Assembly (NCBI GenBank): GCA_922989275.2
Contig: OV277862.1
Coordinates: forward strand, 48,943,786-49,007,785
Direction: 5' to 3'
Length of the DNA stretch: 64,000 nt
From: Gari tellinella
Lineage: Eukaryota; Mollusca; Bivalvia; Cardiida; Psammobiidae
How positions within the stretch are numbered: the first letter of the stretch is position 1; each line of letters begins with the position of its first letter. A program made the position numbers and the translations under genes. The notes beneath the pieces are model-generated. The model had not been told where the DNA came from, did no database searches, and was given only the letters and a program-made list of their open reading frames with translations. This document shows positions 51,643 through 61,466 of this stretch, piece by piece.

Positions 51643-51878
51643 AACTCTTTTACTGTCAAGATTTATCGTCTGCTTTAACAATCTTACCGCCATAATATTG
51701 TCTGCATTGGTAGTGTCGTCTGCAAATTATTTAAAGTCAGCTTTAGGACTGTTTTAACCGAAGAAGCGTCTAAAAGAGTGTGAAACAGTTTGGATCCTGA
51801 TTAGACGCCGCGTTACGCGGCGTCTGATAAGAATACACATTGTTTGCAAAGTCGTCGTTTTGGGCAGTGAAAGAGTTT
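51643..51878. mobile_element. Family A MITE
   Basis: TAACTCTTTTACTGTCAAG, ATTGTCTGCATTGGTAGTG, TCGTCTGCAAATTATTTAAA, GTGTGAAACAGTTTGGATCC, core with GCCGCGTTACGCGGC, GGGCAGTGAAAGAGTTTA. Confidence 0.7.
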
Positions 51879-51910
51879 AGCCACACCATTCGTTACAATG
51901 CATATCCAGT

Positions 51911-52160
51911 TACAGTGGAGAACCTGTTATTCTTTCCCGTTTAAACGCAAACGTACGCAAACGCAAAACACTAAAACGTAGAAAAGAACAACTTTTGGAC
52001 AATTTTGATAATTCTTGTTTATCTTGGTGGCAAACAGTTTGGAGCCTGGTCAGACGCCGGGTTACCCGGCGTCTGATCTGGCTCCAAACTGTTTGCACTG
52101 CAAATAATAGTTTTAGCGTAAACGCGTTTATTGGGAAAGAATAACAGATTCTCCACTGTA
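51911..52160. mobile_element. Family G MITE, full length
   Basis: TACAGTGGAGAACCTGTTAT to CAGATTCTCCACTGTA; core 1 with GCCGGGTTACCCGGC centre. Confidence 0.85.
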
Positions 52161-52199
52161 CGCCTCTGAATCATTTTACTCCAATTTGTGTCGTCTGCT

Positions 52200-52325
52200 T
52201 TAACCCTTTCATTGCCATTAGTTTAACCCATTGAAGCATAGTGTCTACTAAAGTGGACATTGGTAAACAGTGTAGACTCTAATGAGACGTGTCTCATCAG
52301 GATCTGCACTGTTTGCTATATCATA
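52200..52325. mobile_element. M/H-type MITE fragment
   Basis: TTAACCCTTTCATTGCC and TTTAACCCATTGAAGCATAG, then GGTAAACAGTGTAGACTCTA, ATGAGACGTGTCTCATCAGG and CTGCACTGTTTGCTATATC, a short-centre palindrome. Confidence 0.6.
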
Positions 52326-52639
52326 TGAAATGTATGTTGCAGTATGGACAAACAGGGCAGTGTCTTTAGATAACCTACAATGAAATATTCCAGCAAGTAT
52401 AGAGGGAGAGTTCATTGCAATATAAAGACATACATGGCTGAGTTGTAACAAAGATATTTATAAGTTTGTTATTTTCTCTTTCTGTTAAAATTCTTAAGTA
52501 GATCTACTTAAAATTAAGGAAAATCATTTAGACTCGCAAATGTAAATATTGACATACAACATAATTATAAATATATAAAAATGAGCCCAATTATATTATC
52601 ATCTGCTCAAAAAAAGTTGACTAAACTTATATAAATTTC
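52326..52639. other. No gene or element recognised
   Basis: AT-rich, unassigned. Confidence 0.4.
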
Positions 52640-52790
52640 AAAAAAGAACATTTAAAGCAGTGTGTCAGAAGACATATACATGTAATATCGATACGAGTGC
52701 CAAACAGTTTTGATCCTTTTCAGACGCCGCGTTAAGCGGCGTCTGGTCAGGATCACAACCTTTTGTAATTGCGAAGGCAGTGGACTGTTA
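52640..52790. mobile_element. Family A MITE, worn ends
   Basis: ATCGATACGAGTGCCAAACAG, TTTTGATCCTTTTCAGACGC, CGCGTTAAGCGGCGTCTGG, TCAGGATCACAACC and GCGAAGGCAGTGGACTGTTA. Confidence 0.6.
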
Positions 52791-52796
52791 TAAAAT

Positions 52797-53053
52797 TAGG
52801 GCTTCCATAAGTTGACATGAAAAATCCTAAGATTTCAAAATTTGCATTTTTCAAGTGCGAATTTTTGCGAATCGTACCTTTACCCCATAGCCTGTTTCTA
52901 GATTTGTTGACACGTGACTACTTACAGCAGGCTGGAAGTAAAGCAGAATGCGCCTTAAGGCGCATTCTGCTTAACTTTCAGACTGCTTTAAGCTACCATG
53001 TATCAGAAAAAAGTCCGAAGATTTAGGAAAATTCCGTAGAAATGGCAGCCCTG
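52797..53053. mobile_element. Family C MITE with perfect 6-bp duplication TAAAAT
   Basis: TAGGGCTTCCATAAGTTG to AAATGGCAGCCCTG. TAAAAT at 52791-52796 and 53054-53059. Core-2 centre GCGCCTTAAGGCGC. Confidence 0.85.
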
Positions 53054-53189
53054 TAAAATGGTTATGAAATGGTTATCGTATAGGACGGCAATTCCTTATT
53101 GGAGAAGTTTCGGGTTTAGAAAGATTAGCTGACATTCAAAAGAAAGTGAATTTGCTGTGTCGGTAAACCTTCTTCTCGCCGCAGACGAA

Positions 53190-53345
53190 TTTGTGACAAC
53201 TATTGCAAAGTTTAGATCCAGATGAGATGCCGAGTAACTCGGTATCTCATCAGGATTCAAAGATATTTTCTTACATAAAATGCAGATAAATCAGCTTAGA
53301 CGACATTTTTGCAGACGACAACTGCATAGCATGCAGAAGGTAATG
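53190..53345. mobile_element. Family A MITE, worn ends
   Basis: TTGCAAAGTTTAGATCCAGA, GATGCCGAGTAACTCGGTATC (paired apart from one G:T-type change), CATCAGGATTCAAAG and GACGACATTTTTGCAGACGA. Confidence 0.6.
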
Positions 53346-53813
53346 GCATTCGGTAGCTTGATACAGAACACTAGTATTTTAGAAAGCGTTTCATTTGTTA
53401 TGCATTAAATAGCCATCCATCCTTAGTGTCCTTTGTTAAACTATGCTTGGTTGTTAGTGAGCAAGCAGACCAAATGTTTGGAGGCCGAAAAACTTGACCG
53501 GTTTCGAAGACTTTCGGTTTTCGGCGGTCCTGTTTACAGAGGCCTCACTGTATAGATGAAACTCGGCGGGGACCTGAAAGTGAAAACCCTCTTTTATCAC
53601 CAAATAATTGCCTGCTAGCACCCTCATGCGGGGATCCAGAGGGAGGGTCTGAACATCACGACCCCTAAGACAAACGAATTAAGAGAATTAGAAGGAACGA
53701 TGAATTTATAAAGAGACATGTTATTCAAAGGACTCCTCCTGAAATAGTGGCTGGATCCTCACATGACCCTGCACAAACCAACGTTTTCTTTGAAAAGCAA
53801 TACGACTCAGACA
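53346..53813. other. No gene or element recognised
   Basis: A small palindromic GGCCGAAAAAC...GGTTTTCGGCGG lies near 53480-53525; otherwise unassigned. Confidence 0.4.
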
Positions 53814-53819
53814 AGTGTT

Positions 53820-54075
53820 CAGAGCTGCCACTTCTCCGGATTTTTCCTAAGTCTTCGGATTTTTATCCTAGCAGATGGTAGCCTAAAACAGGCTGAAAGT
53901 AAAGCAGAATGCGCCTTAAGGCGCACTCTGCTTTATTTTCAACCTGTTTTAAGCAGTCATGTGTCTTCAAAACAAGAAACAGACTATGGGGTTAAGGTAC
54001 GATTAGTAAAATTGCGTCTGAAAATTTGAAAATTTGAAATCTTAGGAGTTTTATGATCAACTTATGGCAGCCCTG
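53820..54075. mobile_element. Family C MITE with perfect 6-bp duplication AGTGTT
   Basis: CAGAGCTGCCACTTCTCC to TTATGGCAGCCCTG. AGTGTT at 53814-53819 and 54076-54081. Core 2 nearly perfect. Confidence 0.85.
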
Positions 54076-54078
54076 AGT

Positions 54079-54300
54079 GTTAACACGTTTCATGCCGATA
54101 GCAACTTGGCGTCTGATGTGGATCAAACCACAGGTACTTGACACATACATCTAGATCTATTAACCCCCCCCCCCCCCCTTTAAAAAAAAGTACCTGTGGA
54201 TCAAACCCGTTTGCAAATACCAATTAAGTTCAAACTCTTATTATATTAATTTAACAAAGTGTGCAGACGATACCGTATTTCGTATGTTTCGTTCGTATAA
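54079..54300. mobile_element. Family A MITE, worn, interrupted by an L element
   Basis: TTAACACGTTTCATGCC, GCAACTTGGCGTCTGATG, GATCAAAC, then after the insertion CCGTTTGCAAATACC and GCAGACGATACCGTATTTCG. Confidence 0.5.
54129..54198. mobile_element. Family L, 70-bp deletion derivative with perfect 8-bp duplication
   Basis: Flanked by GATCAAAC at 54121-54128 and 54199-54206. Starts CACAGGTACTTGACACAT and ends AAGTACCTGTG, with a C-run and A-run between. Its right arm is nearly all deleted compared with 60697-60900. Confidence 0.85.
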
Positions 54301-54500
54301 AGTATGTTATGATATAAGATTATGCGTATAATTTTCCACCTAGTCCATGCAATTTATTACCATTGGGGTTCAATGGGTATTGGCTGAATGTCGGTGAGTT
54401 TTGTTTGTTTGAAAATGATTACAGGGAAATCAGCTGGAGAAAATATCAAAACCGTGAAGAAGATAATTATGCTTGAGATAAACTGACTATAAATTATAAC

Positions 54501-54674
54501 AAGGGCTTCCAAAAGTTGAACTTGAAAATTGTTTAGATTTCCCAATTTTTCTATTTTTCAAGCGCGATTACTTAAAGCCTTATGCGCATTCTGCTTTACT
54601 TTCAGCCTACTTTAAGCATCTGCTATGATAAAAATCCTAAGATTTAGGAAAAATCCGGAGAAATGGCAGCCCTG
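54501..54674. mobile_element. Family C MITE with one core arm deleted
   Basis: AAGGGCTTCCAAAAGTTGAA to AAATGGCAGCCCTG. GCCTTATGCGCATTCTGC and CTTTCAGCCTACTTTAAGC remain from one half of core 2. No clear duplication. Confidence 0.7.
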
Positions 54675-54682
54675 AATACCAT

Positions 54683-54873
54683 AACTGCCTTGTCTCGAGT
54701 AAATGGGTTATTTACAAACAATTTGAATCCAGATCAGGCGCCGCGTTACGCGGCGTCTGATCAGGATCCAAAATGTAGATAATCATAACAGTGTTACTTA
54801 ATTATTTTAAGATCTGAATTTGAGAAATAACAGCAGGCGATAATTATTTAAAGCAGATGACGACATTGGCAGT
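54683..54873. mobile_element. Family A MITE, worn ends
   Basis: TTACAAACAATTTGAATCCA, GGCGCCGCGTTACGCGGCGTC, GATCAGGATCCAAAATG, CAGGCGATAATTATTTAAAG and GACGACATTGGCAGTG. Confidence 0.65.
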
Positions 54874-55118
54874 GTGATTTATTTGGTTATACTGGGGGAT
54901 TTTATGTAACTGTTCTGACATTGGATACCGGTACTCTATGACCTTGGTTTAAACAGTTGGAGCTCTGATATGGGTCAAATGTTGATAAGATTTTGTCATC
55001 CAATCACTGAAACAATCTCATACCGATCGCGACTTGATTTGTACATTTGCAGATATGTCGCGACCCAGACGCCGAGTCTAAACTGTTTGGCAATTGTCTT
55101 TCAGCTTCTTATGGAAAT

Positions 55119-55303
55119 CAGAGCTCCAGATCGAGATAAGGGGAGTATTTCAAAAACTTAAATCTTTGTTTCTGCATTAAACCTCATGGTGTCACTACTC
55201 ATTAGAATCGTCTCTTCGGGTAGTAACACCATAGAATTTGGTGCTGAAATAAGCAAGAAAATGTTGGATTAGTTCAGTTTACTCCCTCTTATCTGGAGCC
55301 CTG
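55119..55303. mobile_element. Family K MITE
   Basis: CAGAGCTCCAGATCGAGATA to CTCTTATCTGGAGCCCTG. ATGGTGTCACTACTCATTAG and GGGTAGTAACACCATAG. Shorter centre than the copy at 10338. GGAAAT occurs at both edges, giving a possible but imperfect duplication. Confidence 0.75.
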
Positions 55304-55320
55304 GAAATACAAACGTATGC

Positions 55321-55515
55321 TTAACCCGTTCACTGTGCCTTTCGCAAAAAAATTAGATCTTGATCAGACGCCGCGTAATGCGGCGTCTGATCAGGATCTA
55401 AATTGTTTGACACTCGTTTAAAATCATTCATTCTTCTTTAATCCAACTTTAAAACGATATTGCAGACGACACTATGACGGTGAATGGCTGATAATTTTGA
55501 CAATGAAAGGGTTAA
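55321..55515. mobile_element. Family A TTAA MITE
   Basis: TTAACCCGTTCACTGTGCC to ACAATGAAAGGGTTAA. Core with TTAGATCTTGATCAGACGCC and GCCGCGTAATGCGGC; TTGACACTCG and GCAGACGACACTATGACGG. Confidence 0.8.
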
Positions 55516-56992
55516 CCCTTTACCTGCTGATCGCGACTTTAATTATTTTTGCAAACAGTTTGGATCCAGATCAGACGCCGCGTCACGCGGCGTCTGATTT
55601 GGAACCAACCTGTTTGACACTCGTCTTGAGGTTTCTTTACTCAAACAAGAGGGCCTGAATGCCCTGATATAGCTCACCTGTTGTACTGAAGCTTGATAGC
55701 TTTATCTTACTGTTTCATCAGTTTTAATTTAAATCCATTCAAATTTGTAGTATAGCATGTAAACAATTTTGGAATACAACCTCATAATTCTAGTATGGTA
55801 GAGTACATCAAGGGCAGATAACTAGAGCCTAAACAATACTGAAATGAAGCCATTTCTAGCATTTCAAAGTATATCAAGGGCAGATAACTATTGCTACAAT
55901 GATTAGATTTCAACAATAATTGCACTCCTTTGAGAACTTATAGGTACATGTATATACTTTGTGTGCAAGTAAAATCAAAATCCATTCAAAATTGTAGTTG
56001 CAAAAGTGAAAACGCTGTTCGATATGGCATTTTCAGCAATTCAAAGACAGACAACTCTTGACCTAAAGGTCCGATTTCAACCATAATCACACTTATTTGA
56101 ACTCTTATAGTCATATACAATCTGAGCAAGTTAAAAAAAGACCGGATAAAAAGTGTGGCCTCTAGAGTGTAAACATCCTTAAATATGACATTTTAAGCAA
56201 TTGAAAGGTATATAACTCTCAACCTATTGGTCCGATTTCAATCAAAATCAAACTCAATCGAACTCTTATAATTATATACAATCTGAGCAAGTTTGAGATA
56301 GATTGGATAAAAAGTGTGACCCCTGGAGAGTAAACACTCTTAAATATGACAATTTCAGCAGTTCAAAGGTAGATAACTCTCAACCTATTACATGTAGTCT
56401 GATTTCAACCAAAATCGAACTCATCTGAACTCTTATGGTTATATACAATCTGAGCATGTTTGAGATAGATTGGATAAATGTGTGGCCTCTAGAGTGTAAA
56501 CACTGTTAAATGTTGCATTTTCAGCAATTCAAAGGTTGATTACTCTCAACCTATTGAACAGATTTCAACCATAATCGAACTCATCAGAACTCTTATGGTC
56601 ATATACAATCTGAGCAAGTTTGAAATAGATTTGATAAAAATTGTGGCCTCTAGAGTGTAAACACCCTTTAATGTGGCATTTTCAGCAATTCGAAGGTAGA
56701 TTACTCTTGACCTATTAGTCCGATTTCAACCATAATCGAACTCATCCGAACTCTTATGGTAATATACAATCTGAGCAAGTTTGAGAAAGATTGGATAAAT
56801 ATTGTGGCCTCTAGAGTGTAAACACTAAAATTGTTGACGACGAACGACGCATGACGGACGACGGACGACGGACATTCAAGTATTGCAAAAGCTCCCCCTG
56901 AGCTAGCTCAGGTGAGCTAAAAATGTAAAAATCTAAATTTAACAAATTTTGCAGACGATCATTTTGAAGCAGACGTTATCACCGCAGGTTAA
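55512..56992. mobile_element. Family A TTAA MITE split by the pearl-like element
   Basis: It shares TTAA with the previous copy. TTAACCCTTTACCTGCTG, core 1 with GCCGCGTCACGCGGC, TTTGACACTCGTCTTGAGG; resumes after 56925 with AATCTAAATTTAACAAATTT, GCAGACGATCATTTTGAAGC and CACCGCAGGTTAA. Confidence 0.75.
55649..56925. mobile_element. Pearl/Helentron-like element with about six 155-bp core repeats
   Basis: It starts AAGAGGGCCTGAATGCCCTG with AGCTCACCTG, and ends in a GACGGACGACGGACGACGG microsatellite, a CCTGAGCTAGCTCAGG hairpin and CAGGTGAGCTAAAA. Between about 56040 and 56825, a unit with ATAACTCTCAACCTATTGGT, TATACAATCTGAGCAAGTT and CTCTAGAGTGTAAACACTC repeats about five to six times. This architecture is that of bivalve pearl elements (family knowledge), non-autonomous relatives of Helitron/Helentron. 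Confidence 0.7.
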
Positions 56993-56999
56993 GGATTAC

Positions 57000-57301
57000 A
57001 ACACATGAAAAGGTTCAAGGCGGTAGTTTTGGAGACAACTCGTATACTTGTATACAATATACATGTACATGTACATGAATTTAGGACAAAGGAAGTGTAA
57101 AATTGCCTGCCAGTAAGAATACCAACAGTTTTAACTCTTTCTTAGACAATATATCATCTGCTGAAATGTGTCGTCTGCGTTTTAATAAAAATTAAACGTT
57201 TGAAGATCGTTTGTTAATGCCACAATGCACAATAATGCCATTATTGTATACAAGTATACGAGTTGTCTCCAAAACTACCGCATTGAACCTTTTCATGTGT
57301 T
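57000..57301. mobile_element. 302-bp inverted-repeat element with about 55-bp termini
   Basis: ACACATGAAAAGGTTCAAGG, CGGTAGTTTTGGAGACAACT and CGTATACTTGTATAC at left are mirrored at the right (one G/T difference near the end). The interior carries ATCTGCTGAAATGTGTCGTC. No coding; superfamily unassigned. Confidence 0.7.
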
Positions 57302-57385
57302 TTAACCCTTTTATTGTCAAAATTATCACGTGCTTTTCAGCCATTCACCGTCATAGTGTCGTCTGCAATATTGTTTTATTTGAGC
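57301..57385. mobile_element. Family A long-arm fragment
   Basis: TTTAACCCTTTTATTGTCAA, CCATTCACCGTCATAGTGTC and GTCTGCAATATTG; the core is missing. Confidence 0.5.
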
Positions 57386-57654
57386 ATTTTCTTCTCTGTT
57401 TTACAAATACACCATTTGGTTCTCAGTCTATTTTAATTAATAAACAGCACTTTATGAAATATTTTCTTTGAACGGTATAGCACATTCGTTCATACTCAAA
57501 AAGTGTTCTAAGCTATGCAACTGTTTACGAACAGATCAAGAGTCTTTAAAAACTGAGTTAAAACAAATAAACATGGTTGATAAGAAATTCATTAGAGTAT
57601 ATTCCTTTATCAGTATGACTCATATGACAAAACAATGGGGATTGCATATAAATA

Positions 57655-57852
57655 TACAGTCGAACTTAGATATATCTAAGTCGGTTTTGTCGAACATATC
57701 CGTATTTCAAAGTAAAACGTGGCTAGGCCACGTTTTAACTTTGAAATATGGGTATGTTCTACTTAACCAAGCATGAAATAATGCAGTTCATGTGTCGAAC
57801 TATCGGATAGTTCGAGTTAAAAGAGTCGAGATATCGAAGTTCGACTGCATAC
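57655..57852. mobile_element. Family E MITE, full length
   Basis: TACAGTCGAACTTAGATATA to ATATCGAAGTTCGACTGCA. Central AAGTAAAACGTGGCTAGGCC and complement; CGAACTATCGGATAGTTCG sub-hairpin. TA target. Confidence 0.8.
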
Positions 57853-58607
57853 TCATCTTGTCAATAAAGTCAAATATGTGTATATATATATATATTTATA
57901 TACCTCATGAATGAATATAGCATCAAATACGAAACAAACTCTGACACATTCTACATTTTAAGAGTTAGAAGTGTGTAACAAGGTTTGTTGGTAACATTAA
58001 ATACTAAGTTTAAATCACCTGTCTTTAATGTGAAACTTTAAATTAAGACCTTTGTTCTAATCCATTACCAGGCCCTTTTTGATGTTTACAAACCATGAGT
58101 TGAATGTATTTAATGTACAAACCTGGCTAAACGTTGCTAAACTTCAGTCATTTGGGCGAGAACCGATGTTTGCAATGTGATCAGGTTGTAGACGAAATTT
58201 GCTTGGTTTACGGTTTGTAAGCACGTTTTGAACGTCTGAGACAAAACGAATACCTTGATAGATCTGCCCAGTTAAACCACTTCAAATGCAACACAGTGCA
58301 TTTCAAATCGCTTACAACTGTCTATTCCTGAATTTTACGCTGTGTACAAGGACAAGGATAATATTAATATGGTCTGCTTCACTTGCAGCAGATCTCATAT
58401 TTTTTTACCAACTTTTCAATCTACATGTATTTATTACAATCTGTAGACCAGCCTTTCCGAATTGGCCCAGAAAATATTCTCTGCTACACTTGCAAGTGCC
58501 AGTTCATTGGGAGCACCTTGCCTATGTCCACAGATTAGTTTATGTGTAAATTTGCCGCTGTCCCTCTTACATGGGACAAATGAAAGTTACAAGTATGTCG
58601 GATAAAA
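57853..58607. other. No gene or element recognised
   Basis: A short (TA)n run near 57880-57903; the remainder is unassigned. Confidence 0.4.
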
Positions 58608-58703
58608 GGTTAATAGAAACTAAAATATTTCCGGAGAAAGATTAACAGAAATAAAAATCTTTCCGGAGAAAGGTTAACAGAAATGAAAATATTTCCGGAG
58701 AAA
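58608..58703. repeat. Three tandem 32-bp units
   Basis: Units at 58608, 58640 and 58672 each contain TTAACAGAAAT-like sequence followed by ATTTCCGGAGAAA, with few changes. Confidence 0.85.
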
Positions 58704-58939
58704 GGATTTTTTATATGAAATAATTTGTTATTGGAATTTAACTTTACATTATATATTAGAAATGTGTAATAATAAATGGGTTTGCAATTAAAATTACGTA
58801 TCATAATTTCTGCAAAGACAAAGAATTTCAGCAAATGATACTTGGGCAGAAGTTACATGTATGTTTTGCAAGGGCATGCAAGGATTGTCAGAGACATTTT
58901 GATTAAGGTTATACAATAAAAAATCCAAATCACTGAACG

Positions 58940-59290
58940 ACTACAGACAGACATATAGAACAAACACGCGACAGAACGAGACAGGCAAGTTGACAGGGAT
59001 AAAGAAAGAGAGATAAAGAAGGAAGGAGAGATACAGACAGAGGGAGACAGACAGACAGAGAGAAAGAGACAGACAGATAGACATACAAACAGACATACAG
59101 ACAGAACGGACACACGACAGATAAACATGTACAGATACAGACATAGAACGAGGCAGGCAGACTGACAGGGACAGAGAGAGAGAGAGAGGGGGAGAGAGGA
59201 GGGAGATATATAGAGAGAGAGGGAGGGGAAACGGACAGACAGACAAAGACATACAGAGACAGACAGACAGACAGACAAAGACATTGATTT
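58940..59290. repeat. (ACAG)n / (GAGA)n microsatellite
   Basis: About 350 bp of ACAGACAG, GAGAGAGA and intermediate forms. The open frames it creates on the minus strand (Ser/Leu/Cys/Val-rich) are artefacts. Confidence 0.9.
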
Positions 59291-59506
59291 AAGCAATAGA
59301 TTACAAAGCCGTATGAGGCAATGGTTATGAAATATGTATTATTTATTATACATAATACATAAACTGTTTGTTTATCAAATATACCGAAGTTTTATCCAGC
59401 TAATCGCAATAATTAATCCATGCTTTAAAAGCCGTATAAGATGAGACAGCTCCTGTAGGACATATCTCAACAAGGCTTACATTGTTTATCATGACTAATT
59501 CATCTG

Positions 59507-59690
59507 GAGCCCGTTTCATAAAACTTCGTACGACAAATGTTGTCGTAAGTCAGATTATAAAGGTCTAAATTATTATTAATTTCTCCATCTAATCCTGTCT
59601 TGTGACATCTCTTTGGAATCGTCTTGAATAGACGGTTCCAAAGAGATGTCACAAGATAGGATTAGAAAGAGAAATCAGAAATTGAATGTA
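59507..59690. mobile_element. Family F MITE, right end missing
   Basis: GGAGCCCGTTTCATAAAACT, TACGACAAATGTTGTCGTAA, CTTGTGACATCTCTTTGG and its complement. It breaks off at AATTGAATGTA before the terminal arm. Confidence 0.7.
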
Positions 59691-60696
59691 GCCTGTTTAC
59701 CTGTGTTTTCGCCACCCTTAGCTATATTTTCGCGCATGCGCCTATCTGATGTAACATTTCTTACTTGTTCACGGATCTAATTCTGAACTGAACCTTCAAT
59801 AACACGAATATATACAAATAAAACTTGTGAAATAAATATAAAGTGCAATAACTGTACCGTTTTCGAACGAGGTCATTGCTCTGGATCACCGGGACGCTTT
59901 CTTGTCAATTCGCCACCTCTGAATGGTGGTTCGATAATTAGGTCAATGTAGGCTCTGTCAGTATGTTATAGTTTGTTTCATGAAACTTGGACATTTTTAA
60001 TGATTTTGAAAGATTTATTTTTTTTAAAAGTAAATCATAACTTTTACAACTTAACAATAAATCAAAGTACTGTAGTACTGCAGGCTCGGACTTTCAGTTT
60101 AATGTAGAATAAAGTAATGCAGAAAGCTAATAATGGAGTTTCTGCATTACCATTACCATGCATTAAGCAGAAACCTGCAGCGCTTTTAAAAAGACCCTAA
60201 AGAATTTTGTAATGTACATGTCTTATAATGCATCGTCTGCTATGACTACTAGGTGAATGTTTATTACGAGGGAGTAAATACGGTGTTTAAATCACCACAG
60301 GTTTACACAGACTCGGGATCCTGAGTTTAACTCAGTGCTGCTACTACACGGTTTATCTGATAGTGACGTATCCAGCAACTGAAGCTCCGTTAGCATATGT
60401 AAACCCCGTATGACAGAATTTGTTTGTAGGGGGAGCTAGACTCGCACCAATATTTTTCGTAAGGATTCGATATAGGCTCTTCGAGCCAAAAAGTAACAAC
60501 GGACAGCTAGAATTAAAATTACCAACATGTCTTTTGATTTGAAACTTTTTGTGAATTATTGTTATTTTATCAGTTCTTTCGCATTTTCGGCGCTTGAAAT
60601 CTTCCTGAGTCTTAAATTCACACGAGTATCACTCTAAAAAAGTTAATTAGTGATGATAACGTAACAAATAAAAAAAGCTTTGAGCATGCTTCGACA
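59691..60696. other. Mostly unassigned
   Basis: No gene supported. A small hairpin TAATGCAGAAAGCTAATAAT / GTTTCTGCATTA lies at about 60115-60158, like the one near 48960. Confidence 0.4.
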
Positions 60697-60900
60697 CACA
60701 GGTACTTGACACATACTTTATTATCTATGAACCCCCTCCCCCCTTTAAAAAAAAAAAATTTTTTTTTTTACTATACTTCTATTATAGATATTATCATGGG
60801 TATAATTCCTCCATGATATTGTATTTATAATAGAAGTATAGTAAAAAAAAAAAGGGGGGGTGGTGTTAATAGATAATAAAGGATGTGTCAAGTACCTGTG
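60697..60900. mobile_element. Family L element with perfect 8-bp duplication CTTCGACA
   Basis: CTTCGACA at 60689-60696 and 60901-60908. Ends CACAGGTACTTGACACAT and ATGTGTCAAGTACCTGTG. Arms contain C-runs/G-runs, A/T-runs and ACTATACTTCTATTATA with its complement. 204 bp, no coding. An 8-bp duplication fits hAT-type insertion. Confidence 0.88.
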
Positions 60901-61445
60901 CTTCGACATAAATCATAAAATTGGTCCTATTTGACCCGGTCCGATTTGGTTTCAGACCGATTAGACTCCGGTCCGATTTGGTTTCAGAGAGTGTGAGTCT
61001 CACAAATAAGTAAGTATTATGCACGGGAAATGTTAGTTTCCGACAGGCACCTGTATGGTGAATGGCATACGGCATTCGTATGTGTATTCATACGCTACCT
61101 GACCTATTTATGAGGCCTACTGTAATGGCGGACGTCCAGGATCCAAATTGTATCGTAAGCAATTTGTTTATTTACATTATTTAAACATTAAGTACGGCGA
61201 GAATACAGAAGAACAGTATAAAGCAGCAATTAAATTCAGACATATACGTTGCACTTTGTGGATTTAGAATTCACGGTCAAATAGACTAAGGTAGATAAAT
61301 ATTTGATTTTATTGAAAATACTTGTGCCACGAATTCATTCGTGCTTGTGCCAAGTTCTGAAGTTGTGTCCATACCCCATTTCTCTGATATTGAAATAAAA
61401 CTAAACTATAACTTAGATCTCAGAGGAAATATCAATAGATTCAAT
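60901..61445. other. Unassigned; short GGTCCGATTTGGTTTCAG repeat
   Basis: CCGGTCCGATTTGGTTTCAGA occurs twice near 60938 and 60968. No gene. Confidence 0.4.
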
Positions 61446-61466
61446 GGGGGGGGGGGGGGGGGGGGG
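61446..61466. repeat. Poly-G run at the edge of the satellite
   Basis: 21 consecutive G directly before the first satellite unit. Another G-run is at 62948-62961, beyond the array. Confidence 0.9.

Noticed and set aside
13897..52098. Recurring short frames with RRRVTRRLIRLQTV-like peptides
   Set aside because: They read through the core-1 palindrome of G and A MITEs (CAGACGCCGGGTTACCC) and end at element boundaries, so they are not genes.
58853..59296. Minus-strand frame of 147 residues rich in Ser, Leu, Cys and Val
   Set aside because: Product of the ACAG/GAGA microsatellite; no unique coding sequence.
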